Made by a program: the position numbers and the translations under genes
In this document: piece after piece, positions 46,905 to 57,360 of the stretch
Layout of the letters: each line of letters begins with the position of its first letter
How positions within the stretch are numbered: the stretch's first letter is position 1
Notes under the pieces: model-generated
Seen by the model: the letters and a program-made list of their open reading frames with translations, nothing else
What the model was told of the DNA's origin: nothing
Databases searched by the model: none
DNA from: Vandiemenella viatica
Taxonomy: Eukaryota; Arthropoda; Insecta; Orthoptera; Morabidae
Length of the DNA stretch: 64,000 nucleotides
NCBI GenBank assembly: GCA_031002005.1
Contig: CM061919.1
Coordinates: 222,454,739-222,518,738 of the forward strand
Reading direction: 5' to 3'

Positions 46905-47205
46905 GTGGTCTGGTGGCTCAGTTGTTAAGGTGTCTTACTCGTGAATGAATCGTCCTCACGTTGAATCCCTGTCTCGGTGAGGATTTTTATAAACCCTTAA
47001 TCTGACCATTTCCTCTGGCACAGCTTGATTTGTAATCTGAAGTATGCCAGAATGCTTTCGTTATTTGGATTCCCTGTTAAACTGTAGGTCCCCTGCACCT
47101 GGTTACACTATTAGGCTAGGCTAAGAGGGCTAAGAAGGGCAGAAATCATACCCAATAGAAAACCTGTCAGCAAGTCATTATGACCACACGGAATTATTAT
47201 TATTT
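46905..47205 (+). repeat. tRNA-derived SINE, family B
   Basis: TGGTGGCTCAGTTGTTAAGG (A box), ACGTTGAATCCCTG (B box), body TAATCTGACCATTTCC, GAAGTATGCCAGAATGC and CTGTTAAACTGTAGGTCCCC, ending in (ATT)n. Flanked by AGTATATCTGCAG and AGTGTATCTGTAG as an imperfect target duplication. Confidence 0.8.
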
Positions 47206-47217
47206 AGTGTATCTGTA

Positions 47218-47481
47218 GCTACAAAAGAGTTTGACATGTTGTATGTATGATATTCATAGTTTTCACTTCTGTTGGCAATCCACAATGACTGCCAATTGGT
47301 TTTTTTTACAATTAATGGTGTCAAAATTGTCCTGTGTTACTGATCTTATTTTTTTTTTTTTTTTTTTTTTTTTTATTTATCTATCTTGTTTCTTGGATCC
47401 CTGCTGAGGTAGGACCTCTGGGATGTGAAACAAGTCATGGTTAATACACATACAAGCGAGTCAAAATCATAGTAAAAACAA
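47218..47481. other. Unassigned intron sequence with T-run
   Basis: A T-run of about 27 at 47348-47374; nothing else recognised. Confidence 0.4.
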
Positions 47482-49153
47482 CTAGATGACCACTGCGAAA
47501 ATTTCGCGAATAAAATGCGATGAATAGTGAGGTTGAATATAATGTCACCAAGTTCAGTCATTATACTCTTCATACTCCTACTTCATTTATCGATTTTGGT
47601 TAGTAATCCAGGGAGATAAATGGCTCGAAACACAAAAACGTATTTTAGGAATATTGACATTTTTGCACTTATGGGTCGAATTACGAAAAATTCCTTTCTT
47701 AGAATATAATGTTACCACGGCGGAAACCTTAGTCTTTAATATGATATGTCATTTATCTATATCGATTAGATATCAAGGGAAATATAAGGCTCGTGACACA
47801 AAAATACGTTGTAGAACAATTTATACTTTTTCCCTTTAATAGTTCAATTCCAAACACTTCTTTCTTAAAATATGATGTCAGCAAAGCTGAGACATTATTC
47901 CTCACAATCGTACTTGATTTATAGATATCCAGGGAGATAAGTGGTTCGAGACACAAAAAATGCATTTTAGAAAAATTGACTTTTTTGCCTTTTATGGGTC
48001 GAATTAAGAAAAATTCCTTTCTTAAAATATAATGTTACCACGGCGGAGACCTTATTCTTTAATATGATACCTCATTTATCTATATCGGTTAGATATCAAG
48101 GGAGATAAATCGCTCGTGACACAAAAATCTGTTACAAGAATAATTTATAGTTTTTTCCTTTAAGGGTTGAATTCCAAAAACATTCTTTTTTTAAAATATT
48201 ATTTCACAAAGCTGATACATTACTCCTTATATTCCTACTTCATTTATCGATTTTGATTAGATATGCAGGAGATAAATGGCTCGAGATACAAAAAACGCAT
48301 TTTAGAAAACTGACATTTTTTTCCTTTTAAGTGTCGAATTACGACAAATTCATTTCTTAAAATATAATTTTACCACGGCGCAGACCTTATTCTTTAATAT
48401 GATACCTCATTTATCTGTATCGGTTAGATATTAAGGGAGATATATCGCTCGTGACACAAAAATGCTTTATAGAAAAATTTATTCTTTTTCCCATTAAGGG
48501 TAGAATTCCAAAAACATTATTTCTTAAAATATGATGTCACAGAGCTGAGACAATACTCCTCATAATCCTACCTCATTTATTCTTTTTGGTTAGATATCCT
48601 GGGAGATAAATGGCTCAAGATACAAAAAACCCATTTTAGAAAAATTGACATTTTTGCCCTTTAAGGGTCGAATTACGAAAAATTCCTTTCTTAAAATATA
48701 ATGTTACCATGGCGGAGACCATATTTAATATGATACCTCATTTATCTATATCAGTTAGATATTAAGGGAGACAAATGGCTCGTGACACAAAAACGAATTG
48801 CAAAAATATTGATACTTTTGCCCTTTAAGGGTTGAATTCCGAAAAATTTCTGTCTTAATATATGACGTCACTAAAGCGGATATCTTAATCTTTAAAATGT
48901 TACTTCATTAAACGATCTCAGATAGGTATCCAGGGAGATATTTGACTCATAACACCGAAAACAGCATTTTAGAAATATTGACATTTTCGCCCTATAAGGG
49001 CCAAATTCCGAAAACTTAATTTCTTAAAATATGATGTGACCAAAGGGAAGACCATAAGTTTTAAAATGACTCCTCATTCATTGATTTCGGTTAAGTATGA
49101 AGGAAGATACAGGCTTGTGACAAAAAAATACCTTATAGAAATAATATATATGA
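47482..49153 (-). mobile_element. Non-autonomous Helitron carrying a tandem array (copy 2)
   Basis: Same ends as 18901-20536. The minus-strand 5' end A|TCATATATATTATTTCTA is at 49153; the 3' hairpin GCGAAATTTTCGC is followed by a short spacer and CTAG at 47485-47482, then T. It holds about ten monomers of about 165 bp and no protein frame. Confidence 0.78.
47590..49130. repeat. Tandem array with alternating monomer types
   Basis: The phrase AGGGAGATAAATGGCTCG recurs at about 47607, 47776, 47932, 48100, 48270, 48435, 48600, 48765, 48930 and 49095. Odd monomers carry CTCGAGA, TTGACATTTTTG, ACGAAAAATTCC and TTACCACGGCGGAGACC; even monomers carry CTCGTGACAC, TTTTTCCCTTTAA, TTCCAAAAACATT and GCTGAGACATTACTCC. 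This is a two-monomer higher-order unit of about 330 bp. Confidence 0.85.
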
Positions 49154-49899
49154 TTATATGTTACAATGAAAAATAAAGATAAAAAAAGCCTTAATTTTTA
49201 CAACTGAATTTTGCAAAAGTCATATTGAATACAATTAATTATTTTGTTCAAATTCTTGAATGGAGTAGGAGGAGTTGCCAACAGATAATTTCTCAGTTTT
49301 TCTTTAAATATATCTTTATTATCTGCAAACTGTTTTATACTCTTGGGAAGTTTATTAAACAGATGTATACCAGAATAATCCTCTTTGTACTAATGACAGA
49401 GATGTTTGTGTTTTGTACAAGTTATTTCTGTTTCTTGTATTGAAATTGTGTACTTGTGAATTAGAAGTAAATAGATTAAAATGATCTATGACAAAGCACA
49501 TGAGAGATTATATATACTGAGAAGTCATTGTAAGAATATTGAGTTTTTAAAAAGTGGTCTGCAAGAAGTTCTTGGTTTTACCCTACACAACATCCGAATA
49601 TCTCTTTTCTTTGCTATGAAAAGTTTTTTACTTTCTCAAGAGTTTCCCCAAAAAATTATGCCACATGACATCACTGAATGAAAATATGAGGACGACACCT
49701 GTTTCCTTAATTCTAGATCTGCTGTTTGAGAAAGTGTTCATATTGCAAAGGTGGCACTACTTGGCTTCTTCAGTAGTTAAGTTAATATGTTCATGCCAAC
49801 AGTGTTTCTCATCTATTTTAATACCAAGGAATTTTATTCTCTTTGTTTCTAATATTGTGTTATTTTTATTAGCTTACTTGTAAATCTGGCTGTGCATAA

Positions 49900-51030
49900 T
49901 TTATTGCTTTAAACCTAATATAATGTGTTTTTTTCAAAATTTAATGAATTCGCCTTAAACCAATTTGCTACTTCACTAAGTATTTCATTTACATTAAATT
50001 CTAGATTGCTGTTTGGTGTTTTTCTCACAATTAGGTTAGCGTCATCTGCAAATAAAACACTCTTAACTTTGTCAGATAAGTTTCCAGGAAGGTCATTGAT
50101 GTACAACAAAAAGAGGAGGGGATCCTAGGACAGAACCTTGTGGAATTCCATGTTTTATTTTTTCCCAATCTTACTGAAGAATCTTTACTTGCTTTAGAAT
50201 CAAAAATGGAAACAACTTTTTGCATTTGACTTTTCATGTATGATTTAAACAATTTACCTGCTGTACGATAAATACCATAGTATTCAATGTTTTTTCAAGA
50301 GTAATTCATGATTTACACAGTAAAATGCTTTTGCAAGATCACAAAATATTTCATACAGTGCTCATTTTTATTATTCAGTTCCTCAAATGTGTTATTTAAA
50401 AATGAATATATAGCCATTTCTATAGATAATCCTTTTTGAAACCCAAATTCTGATTTAGTGTGGATATTATTTTATGTAACATGTATTGTTACACTACAAT
50501 ACAATGACTTTTTCAAAACTTTTGAGAATCCTGAAAGTAATGAATGGGACGATAGTTGTCTACACATGCTGCTTCTCCTGTTTTAAACAACAGTTTTACA
50601 ATTGTATATTTTAGTCTGTTTGGAAACACACCTTGCTTTAAGCATTCATTACAAATGTGGGAAAGTAGATGACTGATAGAGTCTGAACATCTTTTCAGTA
50701 ATTTACTTGAAATATTGTCATAGCTGGAAGAATTTTTAGGTTTTAATTGTTTCATGAGTTTATTTATTTATGAGATTGTTACTGGTGGCAATTACATCTC
50801 CACAAATCTATTTGGGAAAGCAGTCTGAAGAAGTCTTAGGTCACTATGTGGAGATTGCTTTTCCATGCCTAATTTCTCTACAACTGAAGTAAAATGTTTG
50901 TTAAATATTTCACAGACTTCCCCTAATTCACTATGCAAAGATCCATTTTGTTCTATTTTTATATCTTTAGAGTGATTTACAGATTTTCCTGTTTCAGTTT
51001 TTATTATATTCCATATAGTTTTCATCTTGT
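49900..51030 (-). pseudogene. LINE reverse transcriptase domain
   Basis: Minus-strand pieces in order: EVCEIFNKHFTSVVEKLG, KPKNSSSYDNISSKLLKRC, LKQGVFPNRLKYTIVKLLFK, VDNYRPI, then a GS-LGPLLF region in a shifted frame (WNSTRFCPRIPSSF), LYINDLPGNLSDKVKSVLFA with DDANLIV, and WFKANSLNFEKN. These are RT motifs 0 to 6 of CR1-type LINEs. Confidence 0.85.
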
Positions 51031-51680
51031 TGCCTGAGTTCTCGATTTTCTCTGATATATACCTGTTCTTGGCCTCTCTTATTACATTTCTTAGTATTTT
51101 AGAATAAAGTTTATAGTGAGCTTTCAGTGAATGATTTTTCTGATTCTCTTGCTTTTAAGTACAAGTTCCTTTTTGTTTTACTAGATACTCTAATACCCTT
51201 TGTTATTCATCTCTTCCCCAATTCACTGTTTGGAGTGTTAACAAATTTCCTTTATTTTTTTTTGAAACTTCGTTCGAAATGTGTTAGAAATATGTTGAGA
51301 AAGGAATCAAATTTTGCATTAACACCCTGTGCAGTGTACACTTCTGTCCAGTGTTCATTACTTAAGGAATCTATTAAATGTTTTATATTGTTTTCATTAA
51401 TATATCTTCTATATACCCAGCTTTTCTTTATTTGTTTAATAGTGTTTCTGAACTTGATACATAACAGCTGGGCATCATGAGATACCATTTACTACTGGAA
51501 GCATGTTGTAATAACTGTACTGAGAAATATCCATACAAAAAAAAATATCAATTGCAGTTGTCCTATTATTTTGTATTCTAGTAGGGAAATTTAGAAGTGC
51601 CGTTAAGTCAAAAGACAACATCAAGGCTAGCCTCTCATTGCTGTGATTGAGAAAGTCAACATTAAAATCTCCACATAAAA

Positions 51681-51693
51681 CAATTTGTTTGTT
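51681..51693. repeat. 13-bp target duplication, left
   Basis: CAATTTGTTTGTT, repeated at 51856-51868. Both copies are LINE endonuclease sequence. Confidence 0.85.
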
Positions 51694-51855
51694 GTGCGAG
51701 TGGAGACTTTCCCGGTGTATTGATGCAACAAAATCTTCTCGGGTGTCCAGCCGGATGGTGGTGTAAAAACACGACAGTTTCGACAGCAGAATCAGCTGTC
51801 GAAACATCATGTTTTTACACCACCATCCGGCTGGACACCCGAGAAGATTTTGTTT
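51694..51855. mobile_element. 162-bp hairpin-forming insertion in the LINE
   Basis: Arms 51727-51787 and 51795-51855 are inverted copies (one indel, few mismatches) around a 7-base loop AGAATCA. The arm contains CTTCTCGGGTGTCCAGCCGG and then ATGGTGGTGTAAAAACA. A further 33 bp on the left are not mirrored. A 13-bp duplication surrounds it, and excising it with one copy restores the LINE endonuclease reading. Confidence 0.85.
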
Positions 51856-51868
51856 CAATTTGTTTGTT
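51856..51868. repeat. 13-bp target duplication, right
   Basis: CAATTTGTTTGTT, identical to 51681-51693. Confidence 0.85.
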
Positions 51869-52424
51869 ATTTTTGAAACATAGTAGCAAAGACTCTGACT
51901 GAGATAAAAAGTCTAAAATTTCCAGAGAGGACCCTGTAAATTACTATTACTATGAGCCCTCCCTTACCGTATTCTAGTTTAGTAACACTGCATTCAAAGT
52001 GTTGTTCTATACAATACTTACTTGCACCTACACTGTTGCATTGAATATTATTTCTAACAAAAATGGCAACACCCCCTTTCTCCATTTTACATCTACAGAA
52101 ATGAGATCTTAGTTTATAATTTGGGAGAGACAGCTGTGATATTCTTGTGTCAGACAAATGATGTTCAGTTATGCACAAAACATCTATATTAGAATTTCTG
52201 GAATTTTGAACCTCTCTAGTATAATAATGCATAAAGTAATGTCATCAGTTTTACTAAATATTCCCCTTATATTTTGATGGAGAATAGTGTTCTGAACACT
52301 TTGATTCAATTAATTTAAATTGTTTACTATATTAGTACATACTGGTCTGTCAGTTGGAATTTCAATAAGTTTTGATCAGGAGAGACTTTAATTTCTTTTA
52401 GACATCTTAATAAATTCATTTTAC

Positions 52425-52733
52425 TTACCCTATAAAATGCCGCGACTTAACACCACTTATAACAGGAATACCTCTTTCACTCACCTGGCATCCCCTGATC
52501 TCATCAGCAATAAGAAGCGAAAGCTTCCTTTTACCTCTGAAATTCAGATGGAGTCCATGGCGAGTATAACTGTCTCTACCAATGCAGGCTCCATTTATCA
52601 AACCAATGTGTAAATTTGCTGGCTGCCAGAGAACCCTTTCCAATGATGCATTTATACACCTAGTGTTATGCCACATCCAAGGCTTATCATGACACTTAAT
52701 TTGGGAAGAAAGAAAAAAATAACAAGGAGTCAC
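52425..52733 (-). pseudogene. LINE ORF1 C-terminus with SGNH/esterase-like motif
   Basis: The frame ends with DSYTRHGLHLNFRGKRKLSL, then LIADEIRGC. The T-HGLHLN--GK--L pattern is the C-terminal catalytic block (Asp/His-type) of esterase-like domains found in CR1-group ORF1 proteins. The remainder is truncated. Confidence 0.6.
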
Positions 52734-52740
52734 GTTTGTG

Positions 52741-53137
52741 AAATAGGGAGACTAGGACTCAGAAGTTTTGCTCATACCTTGTGAATTGATTAGGCTAAGT
52801 GTCCAGTTGCATTGTCGTAATGAAGTAATAACAGTTGTAATGATAATTCTGACTTCATATTAGCAAGGATTGATTGACCTTCAACAAAAATTCTCAGTGG
52901 CTACCTCCATTGGAAAAGGGGAGCAGAGGGAGAGAAACTGTGCCAAACCTTGTTCTAGGTTTATGGATTCAATGTGGACAGAGGTAAGTGGCTGATATGC
53001 ACAGAGATGTCTATGGTCTGTGTCAAGGAAGGTGATGTTTGTATGAGAGTAAGACCATGCAAAGTTTAGGGAGTGGGTGCTATTTAGAGTTTAGTAGGTT
53101 TTGACTGTGGATCGAGATCATAAAGCTCTAATATATA
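52741..53137. other. Unassigned intron sequence
   Basis: No recognised feature. Confidence 0.4.
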
Positions 53138-53583
53138 CAGGGTGTTACAAAAAGGTACGGCCAAACTTTCAGGAAACATTCCTCATACACAAACAAAGAA
53201 TACGTGTTATGTGGACATGTGTCCGGAAACGCTTAATTTCCATGTTAGAGCTCATTTTATTACTTCTCTTCAAATCACATTAAACATGGAATGGAAACAC
53301 ACAGCAACAGAACATAGCAGCGTGACTTCAAACACTTTGTTACAGGAAATGTTCAAAATGTCCTCCGTTAGCGAGGATACGTGCATCCACCCTCCATCGC
53401 ATGGAATCCCTGATGCGCTGATGCAGCCCTGGAGAATGGTGTATTGTATCACAGCCGTCCACAATATGAGCTCTTACATGGAAAGTAAGCATTTCCGGAC
53501 ACATGTCCACATAACATATTTTCTTCGTTTGTGTGTGAGGAATGTTTCCGGAAAGTTTGGCCGTACCTTTTTGTAACACCCTG
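53138..53583. mobile_element. Foldback MITE of a Tc1/IS630 element
   Basis: Arms of about 110 bp begin CAGGGTGTTACAAAAAGGTA and end with its complement at 53583. The centre, on the minus strand, reads IHHSPGLHQRIRDSMRWRVD, then ARILANGGHFEHFL and stop; NGGHFEHLL is the usual end of IS630/Tc1-group transposases. So the element is a transposon tail with long inverted repeats. Confidence 0.75.
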
Positions 53584-53603
53584 TGTGTATATATATATAC
53601 ATA

Positions 53604-54950
53604 CAGGGTGTCCACAAATGAATATCGGGGTTTTAATGCTTTATAAGATTTTATTACATTATCCTTACAGTTATAAATGATATGTCAAATGAAAGAGCAA
53701 CTCAAACAGTTTTGTTCGTTGGCATGTGCGTGAAATGTTTCCGCTGCGATCCGCTAGAATGCGGTAGTAGCAAAGATGGCGACTAGTGAAGAGAAAGCGT
53801 TTTGTGTTTTACAGTTTGCAAAGACTGAATCTGTAGTTACTGTACAACGTGCGTTCCACATTAAGTTCGGGCGTGATCCTCCAAGTGACAATAACATCCA
53901 GTAGATGGTATCATCAGTTTGAAGAAACAGGCTGCCTTTGTAAAGGGAAGAGCGCGGGACACCAAGAGTTAGCGAAGAGACTGTTGAGCGAGTGAGAGAG
54001 TCGTTCACTCGTAGCCCAAAGAAATCTGTTCGGAAGGCTAGTCGCGAATTAGAAATTTCTAAGTCGACTGTTTGGAAAGTTTTAAGGAAACTTTGCAACT
54101 ACTGTCCTTACCGTTTACAGTTGTTACAGGCTCTAAAGCCTGCAGACCATGGTTTACGTGCCAAATTCGCTAACGAAATGTTGTTACATGACGATGAAGA
54201 TTTTCTACATCATGTTGTCTTCAGTGATGAATCGACCTTTCACCTCAGTGGACATGTTAACACTCATAATGTGCGGATCTGGGGCTCAGAAATCCTCAAG
54301 AGATCGTACAAGTGCAACGAGACTCCCCTAAAATCAATGTTTTTTGTGCCGTATCCCGGCGGAAAGTTTACGGACCTTTCTTTTTTGATGAACCGACTGT
54401 AACTGGTACTTCTTACCTTGATACACTAGAGCAATGGCTCTTCCCTCAGTTGGAACAATATGAATCAGAGAACTTCATTTTCCAGCAAGATGGTGCGCCA
54501 CCTCACTGGCATAATGAAGTACAGCGGTTGGTTGAACGTAACTGTACCCGACCGCTGGACTGGCCGCAAGGGGCCCAATGACAGAGCTTGCTATGCGTGG
54601 CCTCCACGTTCACCTGACCTAACGCCATGCGATTTCTACCTTTGGGGTTTCATCAAGGATCAGTGTGTATATGCCTCCGTTACCAGCCGACCTCCTTGAA
54701 TTACGACAGAGGATTGAAGCAGCTTTTGCAACAGTTACTGAAGACACACGATTCAACGTTTGGGAAGAACTCGGCTACAGACTTGATGTAGTGCCGGTGT
54801 GACAAATGGTGCCCACATAGAACACTTGTAAGCTTGTATATAAAACTGTTTGAGTTGCTCTTTCATTTGACATATCATTTATAACTGTAAGGATAATGTA
54901 ATAAATCTTATAAAGCATTAAAACCCCGATATTCATTTGTGGACACCCTG
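53604..54950 (+). mobile_element. Tc1/IS630-type transposon, inactive
   Basis: Inverted repeats of about 110 bp start CAGGGTGTCCACAAATGAAT (53604) and end at 54950. TATA-rich sequence on both sides (about 53596-53603 and 54951-54957) is the target. It encodes a broken transposase. Confidence 0.85.
53775..54802 (+). pseudogene. IS630/Tc1-group transposase with DUF4817-type N-terminus
   Basis: Starts MATSEEKAFCVLQFAKTESV, then HIKFGRDPPSDNNI; a frame break follows. It continues RVSEETVERVRESFTRSPKK and then SVRKASRELEISKSTVWKVL (helix-turn-helix), HHVVFSDESTFHLSGHVNTH (first Asp), NFIFQQDGAPPHWHNEV (second Asp), and, after another shift, WPPRSPDLTPCDFYLWGFIK (third Asp, DDD type), ending EELGYRLDVVPV and TGA. 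At least three frameshifts or stops. The N-terminal block (VLQFAKTESVVTVQR...FGRDPPS) is the short DUF4817-like segment common in insect copies. Confidence 0.88.
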
Positions 54951-54959
54951 TATATATTT

Positions 54960-55560
54960 GAACCACATGGTGGGTTTTAAGTTAACGCTTTGAACAAAAC
55001 AATCTACTTATCTGCCCAGCAATAAGTTGGCACAGGAGGGTTCCATGCAAGTGCCCATAACAATGCCTTCTATCTGATTATAGATGTGGAATTTCAAAAT
55101 GAAGAAATTTAGGTTAAGATGAAGCGGAGCAGAGAAATGAGGAAGACAATGCATGAGTTGGTAGGTGTGGGTGTAATGGAAGTGGGTGAGAGGTGCTGAA
55201 TGTGAGAAAGACCTAGAGTTGTGGTAACAAGTGGTGGGGAGGCAGTATGTTGTCTATTGTGTGGGTTGGGTAGATGTGGGCCCAGAACCAATTAGCTCTT
55301 TAGAGGGAGGAAAGTTTACCCAGAAGTATTTGCACTTGTGTGGTTAGTACATCGTTGCAGTGATTAAGGATGTTGTGTAGATGATGACTAAAGGCAGGAA
55401 ATGCAATGTGTGAGGAAATGAGGTTAAATGAGTGTTGGTGGAGTCTACCCAGACAGGAAGATTTATAGTATGGGCATTTGGTGGAGTATTCTGTGAAAGG
55501 CAGTGTCAGGGACTTAGCCGGCATACTGGGGTGGGTATCGGCTTCATCACCTGAACTCGA
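54960..55560 (-). pseudogene. Penelope-like RT remnant, second family
   Basis: Minus-strand frame near 55105-54995 reads FFILKFHIYNQIEGIVMGTC, then MEPSCANLLLG. The core Q--G--MGT-M-PS-ANL-- is an RT motif of Penelope-like elements distinct from the 31085 family. Upstream (to 55560) is out-of-frame sequence that may be the rest of the RT. Confidence 0.55.
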
Positions 55561-55924
55561 AGTCTTCCAAAAGTAGTCAAAGTTCTGAAAAGTTCTATTA
55601 CCGTGTTAAAACCATGAAGGATGCTAACTGTTAAAAAGGACCACAGTCGCCACTTCAGCTTTACCTCCTGTAAGAAAGGTGTTGTTGTAGAAATGAAAGT
55701 CTGAAGTTAAATAACTGAATTATATCTTGGAAATTTTCACATAAGTTACAAAAGTTCACAGTTAGCAAAGGCAATCGGAGAAAAATCGTTCACCGAAAAT
55801 CACAGATTATGAAACAGAGCAAACTCGCACTACCCCAGAATTAAAATGAAAGTTAGAACATCACATGTCGGAAACTATTAAGTAGCCACATTGTTCATGG
55901 TGAAATTTGAAAATGGTGACTATC
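55561..55924. other. Unassigned intron sequence
   Basis: No recognised feature. Confidence 0.4.
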
Positions 55925-56095
55925 GGCCATTATGATAGAACTTCCCCCACCCAAATGCATCCGCGCGCTTCCCGAAGCTTTCGCACTCGCGAGGACGTGC
56001 GTCCTGCTTCAAGTTAGACAAAGTACTGAATATCACCGGCCTCGCTGCCACGCTCTGGCTCGCTTATGTCCCGCAGCCGCCTCAGTGTTAGCTTT
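55925..56095. promoter_or_regulatory. CpG-dense stretch, possible promoter
   Basis: GC- and CpG-rich (CATCCGCGCGCTTCCCG, TTTCGCACTCGCGAGGACGT, GTCCCGCAGCCGCCTC) within an AT-rich intron. It lies 1.1-1.3 kb upstream of the candidate nested gene. It could equally be part of an unrecognised repeat. Confidence 0.35.
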
Positions 56096-56134
56096 TTAAT
56101 TAATTAATTTTTTTTTTTTAAAGATATTGCAGTA

Positions 56135-56425
56135 GGTATGAAAAGTGGTGCATGGAAGGGAAAAGATGACCATGACCACAAGCTGGCACTCGATTTCAGG
56201 CACAAGGGTGTGGGAAGATTCTCTTTTTTAGGTAAGGGTGTCAGGGATTGGAATGAGTTACCAAGAGAAACGATGAATAATTTACCGAAAACTTTGAAGG
56301 AATTTAAAGAAAAAATTTGTAGAGGGCAAATGTAGGTGGGTGCAGGATAGGGGGAAGATAGCTGTGTAGGGAAATTGCCACCGGAGCCTGTGCTCCATTG
56401 CAATTAAATTAAATTAAAAAAAAAA
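56135..56425 (+). repeat. LINE 3' end copy
   Basis: The best copy of the family: MKSGAWKGKDDHDHKLALDF, then RHKGVGRFSFLGKGVRDWNE, then LPRETMNNLPKTLKEFKEKI, stop, and the tail CTCCATTGCAATTAAATTAA before an A-run. W-LP...L--FK is the ORF2 end of CR1/L2-like LINEs. Confidence 0.75.
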
Positions 56426-57051
56426 AAAAAAAAAATTATATAGGCACACCTCACATGACGCTGCACTCCGGCTGTGCCCTTCCGCTCTCTCATATATTCC
56501 AAGACATTTAAATCTATAACTTCCCTCTAAGATGATCAATTTAAAATCTAACAACGGCACGTGTTATGGGAGTTTACCTGTGTAGTGTGGTGATGCAAAA
56601 CTTTAACTTTAATTTTCGGTCTGACGTCATGACAAAATTTGAAATTCTTCCGGTATTGCACCACAGCCAAAAATTTTAGAAATTTTTACAAGCCATCAAT
56701 TATAAACATGAAATTATGACCAAAATGTTGGCTCCGATTTTAGCCGCTCAAAAATGCAAATTTTATTTAAATCGGTCATGAAATGATTTAGTTATTACAA
56801 TAACAGAGGTTTCGCACTCGCGCCATTTTTATTATTTAGGTATTTTTATGTATAACTCTGAAGGCATGTTGATTATTAAGCCGGAAAAATTACTAATGTG
56901 TAGCCTGTATTAAAATGCGTATTTTAAAAGTTATCCCATCTACGTGGGTGCGATATCTTGTACACAATAAATTTGTTTTGTTATTTCCACGTGTGCTATT
57001 TCCGAGTGGTTTAGAAAATCCTCTAACATCGGTTCTACTGCTTTAAATGGC
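56426..57051. other. Unassigned, apparently unique sequence
   Basis: No repeat recognised; lies between the LINE tail and the candidate small gene. Confidence 0.45.
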
Positions 57052-57121
57052 ATGAAATTAATGTGTGCAAAACTAGAAGAGTGGATCTTTAAGGAAAACT
57101 ACTTTTTAAACCGGAATCAAA
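57052..57121 (+). CDS. Possible first exon of a small nested gene
   Basis: From ATG at 57052 the frame reads MKLMCAKLEEWIFKENYFLN, then RNQ, and reaches a possible donor (CAAA before GTAGGC) in phase 1. Without splicing it would stop at 57178. The next acceptor (TTTATTAG at 57259) supplies two bases in the matching phase. Very short and AT-rich, so chance is a real alternative; a two-exon model starting at ATG 57280 needs none of it. Confidence 0.22.
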
Positions 57122-57259
57122 GTAGGCTTTTAAATGAGAAAATGTTAAAGTTGAGTGATCTATTTTATACGTTCAGATAACTTTAAAAATACTTAAACGG
57201 CTGGAAATTACCAGATTTAGTTGAATTTAATTCTCTTCCGGACTGCTTTAATTTATTAG

Positions 57260-57360
57260 TTACTTTATATTGTGTGACAATGTTTAAAATCAGTGTAAAA
57301 GCATATTATGTGTACAGTGCCTCTGGCAAGTTACTTCGAAATTGGATTAACAAACTACAG
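57260..57360 (+). CDS. Candidate small nested gene, exon with possible alternative start at 57280
   Basis: The exon lies between a pyrimidine-rich acceptor (TTTAATTTATTAG) and a good donor (CAG before GTTAGT). It reads TLYCVTMFKISVKAYYVYS, then ASGKLLRNWINKLQ. An ATG at 57280 gives 27 codons ending exactly at the donor in phase 0, which is the phase of the exon at 58616. No family is recognised. The segment is free of recognisable repeat sequence, unlike most of the surrounding intron. If real it would be a gene inside the LRR intron on the same strand; it could also be an alternative exon of that gene or a fragment of an unknown element. Confidence 0.35.

Larger units (their letters stand above)
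51250..52310 (-). pseudogene. LINE AP-endonuclease domain
   Basis: Minus-strand pieces: NIDVLCITEHHLSDTRISQL (TEH catalytic Glu), KMEKGGVAIFVRNNIQC, then after the hairpin insertion QIVLCGDFNVDFLN (GDFN), RIQNNRTTAIDIFF and, across a frame break, VVNGISDHDAQLLCI (SDH). The order matches the exonuclease-endonuclease-phosphatase fold of LINE ORF2. Split by 51694-51855. Confidence 0.85.
49180..52740 (-). mobile_element. CR1-type LINE, nearly full length but broken
   Basis: In minus-strand order: ORF1 esterase-like tail, endonuclease, RT and C-terminal domain, in several frames. The 3' end lies next to a Helitron (47482-49153). It is disrupted by a 162-bp hairpin insertion (51694-51855), frameshifts and stops. 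About 3.5 kb remains, missing only the ORF1 N-terminus. Confidence 0.85.
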
